Origin: Annona cherimola
Lineage: Eukaryota; Streptophyta; Magnoliopsida; Magnoliales; Annonaceae
Length of the DNA stretch: 64,000 nt
Assembly (NCBI GenBank): GCA_030490835.1
Contig: CM059971.1
Coordinates: forward strand, 45,184,012-45,248,011
Direction: 5' to 3'
In this document: one piece after another, positions 10,142 to 21,801 of the stretch
Position numbering within the stretch: position 1 is the stretch's first letter
Layout: each line of letters opens with the position of its first letter
The notes under the pieces: generated by a model
The model's database searches: none
What the model was told of the DNA's origin: nothing
What the model saw: only the letters and a program-made list of their open reading frames with translations
Program-made: the position numbers and the translations under genes

Positions 10142-11829
10142 GGTTGGAAACATGTGTTGAAAATCAATGGGAAAATAAGCCAAGTCTATGTTTTGATGAT
10201 TAACAAATCAATTTGAGTAAGTTTTGGATACTAACATGTTTGTAAGATGATTAAAGGATATAAAAATGAAGAAAATGAAGCATGACAGGTCAAGTCGATT
10301 TCCAAGTCGACTCAGGCATCGACTTAGGCCAAGTCGATCCCCAAGTCGACTCCAGCATCGACTTCAAACACGTTTTTACGTCCAGCGTTGAAATTGGGGA
10401 CGAGAGCTGCTGAAGTCGCACATGAAGTCGACTTCGCATGCAACTTGGGCGAATTCACAGACCAAGTCGACTCCAGCATAGACTTCAAACGTGATTTTCT
10501 GTCCAGTGTTGAAATTGGGGACGAGAGTTGCCGAAGTCATAGACCAAGTCGACTCCAGCATCACTTCATCTGATCAGCACACGTTTTGAAGAGCAAAGTC
10601 GCAAACCAAGTCGACCTGATACTAGACTTGAGTGAAGTTGAAGGCCAAGTCGACTCAAACATTCGACTTGGAACAAATGAAGATCAAAATAATCTAAAGC
10701 AAGTAAAGATGCATGGATTCATCAATTTAAATCAAGAACTATCAATTGGACATTTTCAAACACTCCATGATCCAAGTATTCAAGATTCCGAGACATGAAG
10801 TTAAAGGATTTTATGCAAAGTGAATATACTGAACTTCAAATGATGCAAATCAATGGAAGAACAATCAATATGAAGAAAATCAAGCGACCAAAGTCATTTC
10901 CAAGGATTTCCAGTTCATCAAGCAATCACAGAAAGTGAAGTCGCACCCGAAGTCGACTTCACTTGCGACTTTGGTCAAGTTTAGGACCAAGTCGACCTAT
11001 AATAGAACTTGATGTATTTGCAGAAAGCCGAAGTCGCACCCGAAGTTGACTCCACCTGCGACTTGGGCGAAGTCATACACGAAGTCGACTCCACCTGTGA
11101 CTTGGGTCACAATGGTCGGAAATATTTCGAACGTTGGCGCATTAAATGCGCGCCACCTACTTCCAAACATTCGAATTTCCTTGCCATTTATATAAAGCAT
11201 TCAAGATGAACGTGGAGAGTAGTTGAAACTTCATTGATTGAGCATAACTCCCATTCTAAAGAGATTTAAAGTGATCAAGCCAACATCTACAAGAAGAACC
11301 TTGCTTTCAAACTGCCAAGAGCTGCTTGCTAAATCATTAAGCCTACTTTACAAGTTCTTCTCTACGACAAATTTGCCTCTACACACCAGTAACGTGTAAA
11401 AACTTTCTTTTAGACTTTCTTATTGTATTGAACTTGATTTAGTTTCAGCAACTAAGATCAAGTGTAAGGAAAGTAGTGTGTGACTGGAGTGGAACTCGTC
11501 ACCTACTTGTGCTGTGTGTTGTTTATGCCCCCTAAAGCTAGAATCTAGAAGAGAGTAGAGGCTCTAGTTGTATTCGTGAAATATATAGTGGAACCCAAGT
11601 CACAAGAGGTGTGAGCTTGGAAGAGTGGAATAGGGAGGGTTGGCCGAACCACTATAAAACCTTGCTTGTCGTTTTTATTTTTGCTCTCAGTATCATATTG
11701 CTTTCCATTTGTTTCTTTATAAAGGGGACTAAATTAATCCGGGGTAAAACTTCTGTTTAAGTTGAAAATTTTTAAATACCCAATTCACCCCTCCCCTCTT
11801 GGGTAATTGCCATTAACTCGGGACCAACA
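10142..11829 (+). repeat. Element A 5' LTR
   Basis: About 1.69 kb. Starts GGTTGGAAAC where the family has TGTTGGAAA, so the terminal T is mutated, and ends GGGACCAACA. It contains the AAGTCG palindrome array (10292-10665, 10937-11107), a probable TATA box at about 11190 (TTTATATAAAGC) shared with the other copia LTRs as an ATTATAAA-type sequence, and a downstream CTTCTCT(G/A)CG-type tract. The small frames inside encode repetitive Glu-Val-Asp/Cys-Asp-Leu peptides in several frames at once and are not genes. Confidence 0.9.
10292..11107 (+). repeat. AAGTCG palindrome array, element A 5' LTR
   Basis: About eleven 35-38 bp units, each AAGTCG(C/A) ... AAGTCGACT ... (T/A)(G/T)CGACTT, in two clusters (10292-10665 and 10937-11107). 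Each unit can fold by pairing its AAGTCGCA arm with its TGCGACTT arm around a central GTCGAC. Units here are more decayed than in B. Confidence 0.75.
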
Positions 11830-11831
11830 AG

Positions 11832-11843
11832 TGGTATCAAAGC
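11832..11843 (+). other. Primer binding site of element A
   Basis: TGGTATCAAAGC, one mismatch from the initiator-Met tRNA complement, 2 bp after the LTR end. B keeps the perfect form. Confidence 0.85.
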
Positions 11844-11877
11844 AGGTCTTTGAGTTTTACCAAAGAGATCTTTTGAT

Positions 11878-13750
11878 ATGGCATCCCAATCCACTTCCGT
11901 TCCCGCATTTGCCGAAGGCCAATCCTTTACTAGGCCACCATTGTTTGATGGGAACAATTTTGACTATTGGAAGCTACATATGAAATAAGTCATCATGGTT
12001 ACAGATATGGACTCTTAGATTACAATCCAAGACGGTATAACCTTGCCTACTGATGAAAGAGCTTCCAAGTGGACCGATGAGGAAGTAAAAATTGTCAAGA
12101 GCAACGCCAAAGCTATGAATTCATTATTTTGTGCTCTTACTGCTTCCGAATATGATAGAGTATCCTCTTGTTTAACTGCAAAAGAGATATGTGATACATT
12201 AACATCTATCCATGAAGGAACTTCTCAAGTCCAAGGGACAAGGAGAAATATTTTAATTGGAGAATTGGAAAGCTTTAAAATGCTAGAAACAGAAAATATT
12301 TCTGAAATGTTTGCTAGATTCTCTAAAATTACTAATGCTCTGAAAGGCCTTGGAAAAGTTATTTCCGAATCTAAACAGGTCATGAAGATCCTAAGAGCTC
12401 TATCGGAATCATGAACTGCGAAAATTACTGCAATAGAAGAAGCCAATGATCTGAACATGTTGAAGCTAGAAGACCTCATTAGCTCATTAATGTCACATGA
12501 GGTAATCAAGAAAAGAAATGAAGATCACCACAAAGGAAAGAGAGCAATTGCACTAAAAGTCACTCATAACTCGGATGAGTCCACCTCCTCATCTCACAAT
12601 GATGATGAAGACATTGGTCTACTAACTCATAGATTTTGAAAGTTTGTAAGGAAAGAAAAGAACTTCAAAGATTTCAAAGAGAGGCCTCGAAAAGAGAAAA
12701 AGAAGGAGGTTACAAAATGTTATAGATGCGGCGGTATGGGACATATGTAAGCTCAATGTCCTACACCGGAAGAAAGATCAAAGGATCATCAAGAAAAGAA
12801 GGAAAAATATGAAAGCCCGAAGATTCCAAAATCCTATGGGAAGAGGAATGTACGTGAATGAGGAAACTTCTTCAACAAGTAGCTCCTCAACTGATGATCT
12901 TGAAGCTGCAAATTGTGCAAGAATATGCTGCATGGCACGGATTGAGCAAGAAGAAACTTTGTTGTGTTTAAACACAATAGAAGTTTTGGAAGAACAAACC
13001 ACCTCAACAAAATGTACAAGTAATGAGGAGGTAACTTCCAAACTTTGTTATTCTCAATCTCCTCACTTTTTTATTCAAGAATGTCTCAAATGTGCTGAAT
13101 TAGAGGAATTACAACATGTATATGATTCATTATATGGGAAAATCAAAAAACTAGGAAATAAATTATCATTAAAGAAACAACAATGTAATTCCATTATTAT
13201 TGTAAATGGAAAACTAGCAGAAAGAACAACAAAACTGAAAGAAGAAAATGAACTGCTATTGAAAGAAGTGGAGAAATTGAAAAAGGAGAATGAATCCTTA
13301 AATGAATCATTAGCTAAGTTCTCTAATCCAGAAGAGAATGTGAAAATGTTTCTGAACATGACCTCTCAAATCAATAGAAGAGGTTTTGGATACTCCACAT
13401 TTGAGCAAAGTGAAAGCAGCAAATCAAATGTGTCAATACTTTGGAAAAATCAAACCAAAACTGCACCTATTTACAAACCTAAAGAGAAACAAGTTGTGTG
13501 GACTAGAAAGCCAACTTTTGAACCACAACATACTTGGAGGCCTACTCCTAGATTACCAATGGCCCGCAACTTTTGCAATAAGATGGGTCACAAAATCTAT
13601 AGATGCAACTTTAAGAAACTGTATGACCATAGTGCAAAACTAGTTTGGGTTCCAAGAAACACAAGATTTGGGCTTTCAAGAATAGAACAACAAAGATTAA
13701 ATTAGTTTACTAACCCAAATGGACCCATAAAATGGGTACCAAAGAGATAA
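11878..13750 (+). pseudogene. Element A gag (broken)
   Basis: Start ATG 11878 by comparison with B (both begin MASQSTSVP). The N-terminal copia gag domain is in frame 1 through about 12640, with stops at about 11986 (TAA), about 12016 (TGG to TAG), 12412-12414 (TGG to TGA) and 12637-12639. First zinc knuckle CYRCGGMGH near 12717-12760, interrupted by a stop. The frame then shifts, and 12809-13705 is open with a Glu/Lys-rich coiled-coil region and a second CCHC (CNKMGHKIYRC, first Cys changed) at about 13570-13610. The reading ends at 13750 after one more stop at 13705. The protein forms the particle and packages element RNA. Confidence 0.85.
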
Positions 13751-13757
13751 GCTTTAT

Positions 13758-14693
13758 TTGCTCATTTTTCAGGTATGCTTCAAGGCAAAGGTAAACAACG
13801 TGTGGTTCATGGATAGTGGTTGCTCAAGGCATATGACTGGAGAAAGAAGTTTGTTTCATAAACTCAAGTCTTGCAACGATGGAGCTGTTGCCTTTGGAAA
13901 TAATGAAAAAGGTAAAATCAAAGGTAAAGAAAACATTTACAATATTTGAAATGCATGTATGGAAGATGTATTATTTGTTGAAGGACTTAAGCACAATCTA
14001 ATGAGTATTAGCCAGTTATGCGACAAAGGGTACAAGGTTGTGTTTGAATCATCTATATGCAATGTGTTTGATGGAGAACATATCATGTTTAGTGGAAAAA
14101 GACATGGAAACATATATTTTGTTTCACTTGACGAGCTAGATGGTCAATGTCTAATGGCCATTGACAATGATCCATGGGTTTGGCATAAGAGGCTTGGGCA
14201 TATAAACATGTCAAACATTAAGACCTTATAGAAAAAGAGTTTCGTAGAAGGATTGCCAAAATTGAAATATGACAAAGACAAAATTTGTAAGGCATGTCAA
14301 CTGTCAAAATAACCTAAAATGCATTTTTCCTCCTAAAAGGAGATTTCCACCACTAGGCCACTTGAATTGCTACACATGGATCTATATGGGTCATCCGATA
14401 TTTTATCCATTGGTGGAAAGAAGTATGTATTTGTAATAGTTGATGATTTTTCAAGATTCACATGGGTAATTCTCTTAGCTAACAAAGATAAAGCTTTCTC
14501 TATGTTTGCAACTTTTGTAAACTTGGTGCAAAATAAAAAATAAAGTACTATTATGACCATTAGAAGTGATCATGATGGTGAATTTGAAAATAAACGATTC
14601 ATAGAATTATATAATGAAAAAAGAATTTACCACACATTTTCTGCACAAAGAACTCCACAACAAATAGGAGTGGTTGAAAGGAAAATTAGAACC
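13758..14693 (+). pseudogene. Element A pol, 5' part (protease and start of integrase)
   Basis: Aspartic protease motif WFMDSGCSRHMTG at about 13803, then GAG-pre-integrase (WHKRLGHINM) and a HHCC zinc site (CKACQLS) near 14180-14310, then the first integrase Asp in LHMDLYG and VDDFSR, up to QQIGVVERK where the catalytic Glu should be. Stops at 13949, 14231 (TGG to TAG), about 14312 and about 14542. It lies +1 relative to the gag frame, as in B. Cut by solo LTR J; the last five bases are J's target duplication. Confidence 0.85.
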
Positions 14694-15991
14694 TGTGAAA
14701 CCCCAACCAGGTAGAACCCATATGTATGCATTAATCATGTGTATGATATTTATATGTGAATTATTGAATTATGAAGATTTTATATGATTTTGCTAATTAT
14801 TGCAATTAGGATAATGGATTAGCAATAATGATGTGAATGATTATTTTGAGCTAAAATGAGATAATAGAATTAGAGCATATTGATGTTGATTTAAATATGC
14901 TAATATATCATGATAAATCATTTTCCATTATTTAATATGAATTATGGGAGTTTATACGATAATTGACAAGTTAAATGGAAAAAATAGTGGAAAATTCATA
15001 ACTCAGCGCCTATAAGACGGATTCAAGTGAAATTCAAAATGGAAATTAATAATGTTGGGCTTGGTATTATGGAATTAATGGGTTATGAAAATTCTTGATT
15101 AAATGAGAATTATGATTTATTAATCATATTTCAATTTCAACCGTTAACTTTAAACGGCTATAACGGGAGCTAGGAAACTCGTATTGAGATGAAATTTGAA
15201 ACGGTTTAATGAAATTGTGCGATGTTTATTTTGAATGGCTTGGATTAATCATGAAATGTTGGGAAAATACCTGCATTGAAAAAGGTGAGCATGGTTGACT
15301 AATGCTCCATATGAGTACAATGCATTTAATGCTAGAGTACCAAGCATAAATGCATGATGTGAATGGGATTTGAGGTGGCAATTGCAGGCCATTTCTAGGG
15401 TATTTTGTGTAATTATTTGAAATGCAAAAATATGAAAATTATCCAGCTATTAAGTGCATATGATGATGGAGCTACAAAAGGTAAAACCTAGCATAGAGGA
15501 GGTGGCATAAGGGGACGTCCAAGGGCTGCCAAGCTGATTTTTTTTTAATTGTTAATTTTTCAAAATAAGCATATAAGTTTTTGGGATGCAAGTACATGAG
15601 ATGTGCATATAATTATGAAGATTTTCAGCAATTAAAAAATTGAAAAAGTCAGATACATGCAGCTGAAACATGGACAGCATATGGGGATGGAAAATGTGAT
15701 TTGAAATGCTAAGTTGCTGCAATTTTTGTTAAATTCCAAATTAATACATGAATTAAGGGTTAATTAAGTTTAAAATTTACCCTGAAATTAGGATTCAAAA
15801 AAAATGGGAAAAATGGCTGCAAAAATGGGCAGCAATGGACGTGCAAAGCTGGACACTTGGACGACTATGATTTTGAGCAGATTTTTTATTTTTTGTAAAA
15901 TGGTAAAATCCCATTTTACTAGGCTATGATTGTGCCAACACATGAAGGTGATAAGGGGGCATTAAAATGTTGTGGAAATTGCCCAAAATGT

Positions 15992-16027
15992 GGGGTCCAC
16001 AACTGGAAAAATTCCAGCTCCTATAAA
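15992..16027 (+). promoter_or_regulatory. Core-promoter-like module of the J LTR
   Basis: GGGGTCCAC (15992-16000), near-palindrome AACTGG-AAAAATT-CCAGCT, then TATAAA (16022-16027). Donor GTAAGTAT follows 185 bp later, which would give a first exon of roughly 150 nt if transcription starts about 30 bp past the TATA box. Confidence 0.55.
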
Positions 16028-16211
16028 CCCATGCACGTTGAATTGAGAAGGGATTTGAAAATTTTCAAGAGCTGGTTTTTTACCCAAGCAACCACCAGCA
16101 GCTCACGTCCATATTTCCCAGCAAGGAAGAAGGAAAAAAAGGAAAAAAGGAGGAGGATTTGTGGAGGAAAACCATCTCCAAGTGCTAGAGTTTGATTTAG
16201 CTCAAAACCAA

Positions 16212-16219
16212 GTAAGTAT
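16212..16219 (+). promoter_or_regulatory. Conserved splice donor 1 in J
   Basis: GTAAGTAT preceded by CCAA; strong complementarity to U1 snRNA. Preceded by the purine-rich stretch at 16126-16165. Confidence 0.5.
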
Positions 16220-17578
16220 ATGGGTTGTTTAAAAGGTTTATTTTGAGTTTTTAAACTCTAAAATGGGAATATGGAAGGGATGCTTAAAGGATATGTAAAA
16301 TGGTGATTTATCATGCTTTTGAATGAATATGGAATGGATATTAAGTTTTATTTATGAATTTTTAAGTTTAAGTTGATGAAAATGAGGTTTTGCATGTGTA
16401 TTAAGTGGAAAATCCAAGTTGATAAACCCTAAATCTCCAAGACAAGTTGCTGTTTTGGTTTGATGAAGTGATTAAGTTATGAATCATGTATTTATGCAAA
16501 ATATATGATGGTTTATGCTTAAATGATAAATTTGTGAAGTTATGGAATGCAAAGTGATGATTTTGACCTAATTTCTAAGTTTCTATGCTAAAAATGCTAT
16601 GAAAATGGGTTTGCATGTTTTATGCATGTTATGTAGGGTAAAATACTCTAGGTTTAAATTATTATGGATGCCCAAAAATATTTGGGAAAAGAAACCCCTA
16701 AAACTGATTTTTATAGATTTTATGAAAGAATGTCAAACCGATGTGAAACGGGACTCAAAACGTGTGGGTAACTTGCTGTTTTGAGAAATGATAATGCATG
16801 GATGTTATATATGTGTTAAATCCCTAAATATGGATTATTAAAAATGAATTTATTTGCTGGAATTTCGGAATTACATGACTGCATAGGGTTATGTGTCAAA
16901 GGGACACGTTAAACGGGTGAAAAACGGGTTCCAAACTTGCTGTTTTGGAAACCTAGGTTGAATGGTTTTAAATCCCATAAAAATACCTTGAATGCAGTGT
17001 TAATTAAGGGTAATTAAACCCCAGAAAAAGGGATTAAATTTCTGAGTTATCAAATTTTATGAAATGCATTATGTTTATGTGCGAAATGGGTTTATGTGAA
17101 GGGATAAAGGTGAATAAGTGATGAATGATTTTTGAAAAGAATTTTGTGCAAAAATGCATGAAAATGAGATGAATTCCATGTTTATATATCTGTTTGATAT
17201 TTTATGATATTAATTCCAAAATTTTGGACTTGATTTATGAAGCTAAGGCAATGATATGTACGTAGAAGAAACACCCATGTGTGTATTTTAGAAAAATGGA
17301 TAAATGGAAAAGTGAGCTTAATGAACCTATGTATGATGGTTATTGAATGAATATTGTGTAATTGAAATTAATACCCTATGTATGGGGTTATATATGTTAT
17401 GTTATATGGTATCCGAAGAAATGTGTATAAAATGTGCTAATATGTGCAAAATGAGCTATATATGTGTATGATGACTTATGAAGTCAAATAAATGATGTAT
17501 GTATATGGAATGGGTTGGAAAAATAAATGAAATATGAAAAAATGAAATATATGAAAAATCATATTATTCTCATATAAG

Positions 17579-17621
17579 CAAAGGCAAAGAAAAAGTTGTA
17601 ACGGAAAGCTAAGGAATTCAG
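17579..17621 (+). other. Predicted leader mini-exon in J (43 nt)
   Basis: Preceded by ATTATTCTCATATAAG, followed by GTAAGCAAG. Purine-rich start CAAAGGCAAAGAAAAAG. Predicted intron 1 is 16212-17578 and intron 2 is 17622-18281. The acceptor of intron 2 reads CCCAAAGACAG followed by GTGAAGG. Confidence 0.45.
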
Positions 17622-17884
17622 GTAAGCAAGTAAATTTTCTAAAGGATTTTTGCTTTTCTAAATTGTTTCCATAAATGCAATTTTTGCTTTAACTTGTTTG
17701 ATGAAACTATGGAAACTATTTCTAATGTGTTTAAGGATGGTCATCCCCTTAGCAAAATGGTGTTGAAATGATGTTTTACTTTAATTGCAATATTATGAAA
17801 CCTTTCTTTGATAAATGCTATGGAAAAATGATGTGATTCTATATTTCTGATTGAAAAATTATGCTAGCATGTTAAAGATGGATT

Positions 17885-18058
17885 TATGCAAAAGTTCATA
17901 TGCACAGGTTACTAGGTCCACTTGAAGGGTATAAGAGGACCGATTGTCCCCCCTTGGTGTGGCCAAGTCACTTGAAACAGGCCTAACGCCGGTGGCGCCC
18001 TCTCTGAAATGGGAGTTAATGTGACGGATGATCACCTGGCTAGCTTCCATCCTAAGGG
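17885..18058 (+). promoter_or_regulatory. GC-rich conserved block of the J LTR
   Basis: Contains GGCCAAGTCAC, GCCGGTGGCGCC and a stem CTCTC-(TGAAAT)-GGGAG in which one C-G pair of the other copies is replaced by a T-G wobble. Confidence 0.45.
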
Positions 18059-18697
18059 AGAAATGGTATATATGTTCATGTTTTCATATGACATTATGCA
18101 TATGGGACCCATGATAGTTACAGGATTTCATGCTTTTAAGATATACCTTTAGACAAGGTTTAAATTGCTTTCCATTATGAATTTAAATGCAAAATGTTGC
18201 CTGAAATGATTTGCCTATAAAATGCAAATAGCTTGCTTATTGAGTTTCGACTCACAATTTTATTTTCCAAACCCAAAGACAGGTGAAGGACAGGTTATGG
18301 CAAAGGAGAAAGTGTCGGCTTAAGGAATCAATGGAAAAACTTAGAATTTTTATGTTATGGAACTTATGTGGGAAGAATGTAAACTAAAATTTTATATGGC
18401 GTTTGATGACTATGATGTATATATGTCGTGACATCTGATTTAAGCACTTCTTGAAATGTTGCTTGAACAGCATATTTGTATGTAATGAATAGATCGAAAT
18501 GACTTAGATATGTCTGAGATTGAAATTATGAGAACTTGAATTGTTATGTGCACTTCTATATGATCATAATTAATAGGATAAATATCCGATAACACCCACC
18601 GTGTGACTGGGCAACAATCCTGATCACGTTTACCAATCAATACGATCCCGAGGTAAGGCTTAGGATGTGACGCTCAGGTTTGGGGCGCCACAGAACC

Positions 18698-20857
18698 ATA
18701 CAAGAGATGGCTAGAACTATGCTAAATGAGAGTAAATTATCCAAAAAATTTTGGGGTGAAGCTGTAAGTATAGTTTGTTATGTGTTAAACCAAGTTACCA
18801 TTAGAGCAATCTTGAAAAATACCCCATATGAGCTATGGAAAGGTAGAAAACCAAATATTTCATATTTTCCTGCTTTTGGTTGCACATGTTATGTTTTGAA
18901 GAATGGTAAAATCAACTTGGGAAAACTGGATGCCAAAAGTGATGAGACAATATTCCTTGGTTACTCATCAAATAGCAAAGCATATAGAGTCTTCAATAAA
19001 AAGAACCAAGTTGTAGAGGAGTCAATACATGTTGTTTTTGATGAATTTAACCGAACTCCGAGAAAGGAGGATGAATTAAGTGATGCAGATGATACATCAA
19101 AGAAATCAAAAGCGGAACACTAAGAGCAACAAGGAGAAACTAAACCCAAGCCAGAGAATTCCACGGAGGAAAGGGTAAGTGAAGGTAATAATTCTTATAA
19201 ACCTCCAACAAATCTGAAATTCAAAAATGCCCATCCAATTGAGCAAATTATAGGCAATATTTATGAAGATGTAAAGACTAGAAGGTTAAGACAAAATATT
19301 TGTGGACAATACCCTTTTGTATCAAAAATTGGACCAACAACCATTGATCAAGCTCTTGATGATGAAAATTAGATCATAGCAATGCAAGAGGAGCTAAATC
19401 AATTTGAAAGAAACTAAGTTTGACATTTTGTTCCAAAACCAAAAGATTGTACTGTAATTGGCACAAAATGGGTCTTTAGGAATAAATTAGATGAAAGTGG
19501 ACTTGTGATGAGAAACAAAGCTAGGCTTATAGCAAAAGGATACTCACAAGAAGAAGGAATAGACTTTGAGAAATCCTATGCTCTAGTTGCTGGATTAGAG
19601 GTTATTCGCATTTTGCTAGCCTTTGCATCTCACATGAATTTTAAGTTGTTTCAAATGGATGTTAAAAGTGCATTTTTGAATGGCTACATAAATGAAGAGG
19701 TGTATGCTGAATAACCACCTGGATTTGAGGAGAAAGATCAATCTAAATTTGTATATAAATTAACCAAAGCACTATATGGATTAAAACAAGCTCCAAGGGC
19801 TTGGTATGAAAGATTGAGCAAATTTTTGATTGATCATGACTTCCAAAAGGGAAAGGTAGACACTACTCTATTCATCAAATATAAAGAAAGAGATATTTTG
19901 ATTATTCAAATCTATGTAGATGATATTAGTTTTGGTGCTACTAATGAGAATCTTTGTCAAAAATTTTCTGAGCTTATGCAGAAGGAATTTGAGATGAGTA
20001 TGATGGGGGAGCTGAATTTCTTCCTTGGACTGCAAATTAAGCAACTAAGTGAAAGAATTTTCATCAATCAGTCCAAGTATGTCAAGGAAATGTTAAAGAA
20101 GTTCGGCATGGAAAACAGCAAAGGGGCAAACACGCCTATGAGCTCAACCATTAAAATTGACAAAGATGAGAAAGGTAAACCTGTTGATTTAAAGTTATAT
20201 AGGAGAATGATAGGATCTTTATTATATTTAACTACTTCTAGACCCGATATACTATTCAATGTTTGTATGTGCTCTAGATTTCAATCATGTCCAAAAGAAT
20301 CACACTTGGTAGCTGTAAAAAGAATTTTCAAATATTTAGTATATACTACCAATATAGGACTATGGTATCCAGAGGGTTCTAATTTTGATTTAATCGGCTA
20401 CTCGGATGCGGATTTTTCCAGTCACAAGGTAGATAGAAAAAATACTAGTGGAACATGTCAGTTTCTTAGGAACATGTTGGTTTCATAGTTTTCAAGAAAG
20501 CAAACTAGTGTTGCTCTATCCACCGCGGAAGCCGAATACATTGCCGCCGGAAGCTGTTGTGTCCAATTGCTTTGGATGAAACAACAACTTAGGGATTATG
20601 ATATGGAATTCAAAGATATACCTATTAGATGTGATAATACTAGTGCAATATGTTTGACTAAAAATCCAGTACTGCATTCTAGAACCAAGCATATAGACCT
20701 AAGACATCATTTTATCAAAGAACATGTAGAAAATCATGATATATGTTTGGAATATGTGAAAACAGAAGATCAAATTGCAGATATATTCACCAAACCTCTA
20801 GCAAAAGAATCTTTTTATAAAATCAGAAATGATATGGGGATGATTGAGTTAAATTAG
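18698..20857 (+). pseudogene. Element A pol, 3' part (integrase end, RT, RNase H)
   Basis: Resumes after J with the integrase C-terminal region (YELWKGRKPN; CTCYVLKNGK), a variable linker, copia RT with the active-site box YVDD at 19913-19924 (followed by ISFGAT), and RNase H (SDAD near 20405; [11 protein letters not shown] near 20520). Natural end at 20857. Nonsense codons near 19121, 19369 (TGG to TAG), 19415, 19712 and 20488. Mostly missense-free at catalytic sites, but no long frame survives. Confidence 0.88.
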
Positions 20858-20896
20858 GAACAATAAGATCGTAGAAATGAACTTAGAAAAGCACGT

Positions 20897-21254
20897 GCTG
20901 AGGGGGAGCACAGGTTCAGGGGGAGCATCCCCCGCCATTCTCAAAGGATTAACCCGCTCTATCTCTAATTTTTGATCAATTGATAAAAAGGGGGAGAATA
21001 GATTAGGATTTGAGTCTTGGATTAGGCAGATTATACATAAGTTTGCATATGAAAAGTTTGTTCTGCTTATGTTCTGTTTTTAAATGCTTGTATGAATGGT
21101 TTTAACTTGTGATGGAATATGTATGTTAATCTCAAAATGCAAATGACCTATGATTATTCCAAAAGATACCAAAACAAGATAAAATAGTATGTTTTAAAGA
21201 CATTGAAAGGTATATACTCAAATTGGTTTTGTCAATCATCAAAAAGGGGGAGAT
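20897..21254 (+). other. Element A 3' leader with repeated polypurine tracts
   Basis: GGGGGAG cores at about 20901, 20919, 20990 and 21246; the last (AAAAAGGGGGAGAT) abuts the 3' LTR at 21255 and is the expected plus-strand primer. Repeated tracts upstream of the LTR are a trait of Sireviruses. About 400 bp separate the pol stop from the LTR, too short for an envelope-like gene. Confidence 0.75.
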
Positions 21255-21668
21255 TGTTGGAAACATATGCTGAAAATCAATGGAAAAATAAGCTAAGTCT
21301 ATGTTTTGATGATTAACAAATCAATTTGAGTAAGTTTTGGATACTAACATGTTTGTAAGATGATTAAAGGATATAAAAATGAAGAAAATGAAGCATAACA
21401 GGTCAAGTCGATTTCCAAGTTGACTCAGGCATCAACTTAGGCCAAGTCGATCCCTAAGTCAACTCCAACATTGACTTCAAACGCATTTTTACGTCCAGCG
21501 TTGAAATTGGGGACGAGAGCTGCTGAAGTCGCACAGGAAGTCGACTTCACATGCGACTTGGGCGAAGTCGTAGACTAAGTCGACTCCAGCATCGACTTCA
21601 AACGTGATTTTCTGTCCGACATTGAAATTGGGGACGAGAGCTGCCGAAGTCGCAAACCAAGTCAACTC
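21255..21668 (+). repeat. Element A 3' LTR, left part
   Basis: TGTTGGAAACATATG start, then palindrome units similar to the 5' LTR. Interrupted by B at 21669. The last five bases AACTC pair with GACTC at 29363-29367 as B's target duplication; the one difference is a G to A change at a CpG. Confidence 0.88.
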
Positions 21669-21801
21669 TGTTGGAAATATGTGGAAAACAAGCTAAATCT
21701 ATGTTTTGATGATTAACAAATCAATTTGAGTAAGTCTTGGCTACTAACACGTTTGTGGAAATGTTTAAGGAATATACATTTGAAGAAAATGAAGTATGCA
21801 A

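Larger units (their letters stand above)
14694..18692 (+). mobile_element. Element J: Tekay-type gypsy solo LTR (4.0 kb) inside copia integrase
   Basis: Starts TGTGAAACCCC, ends GGGGCGCCACA, and is flanked by GAACC at 14689-14693 and 18693-18697. The copia sequence resumes without loss on the right. No internal region is left. It is the shorter LTR form, like C. It has the clearest promoter-like module of the family (15992-16027), donor 1 at 16212, the mini-exon at 17579-17621, a GC-rich block at 17885-18058 and the last acceptor at 18281. The 90-codon frame at 15926-16195 spans the TATA box and a purine-rich leader and is not considered a gene. Confidence 0.95.

Noticed and set aside
15926..16195. 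89-codon frame in solo LTR J with a cysteine cluster
   Set aside because: It spans the TATA box and the purine-rich leader. The cysteines are not in a zinc pattern and the frame is not kept in C, D or F.
20858..21254. Search for an envelope-like ORF after pol in the copia elements
   Set aside because: Only about 250-400 bp separate pol from the 3' LTR in A and B, with stops in all frames and polypurine tracts. No such gene is present.
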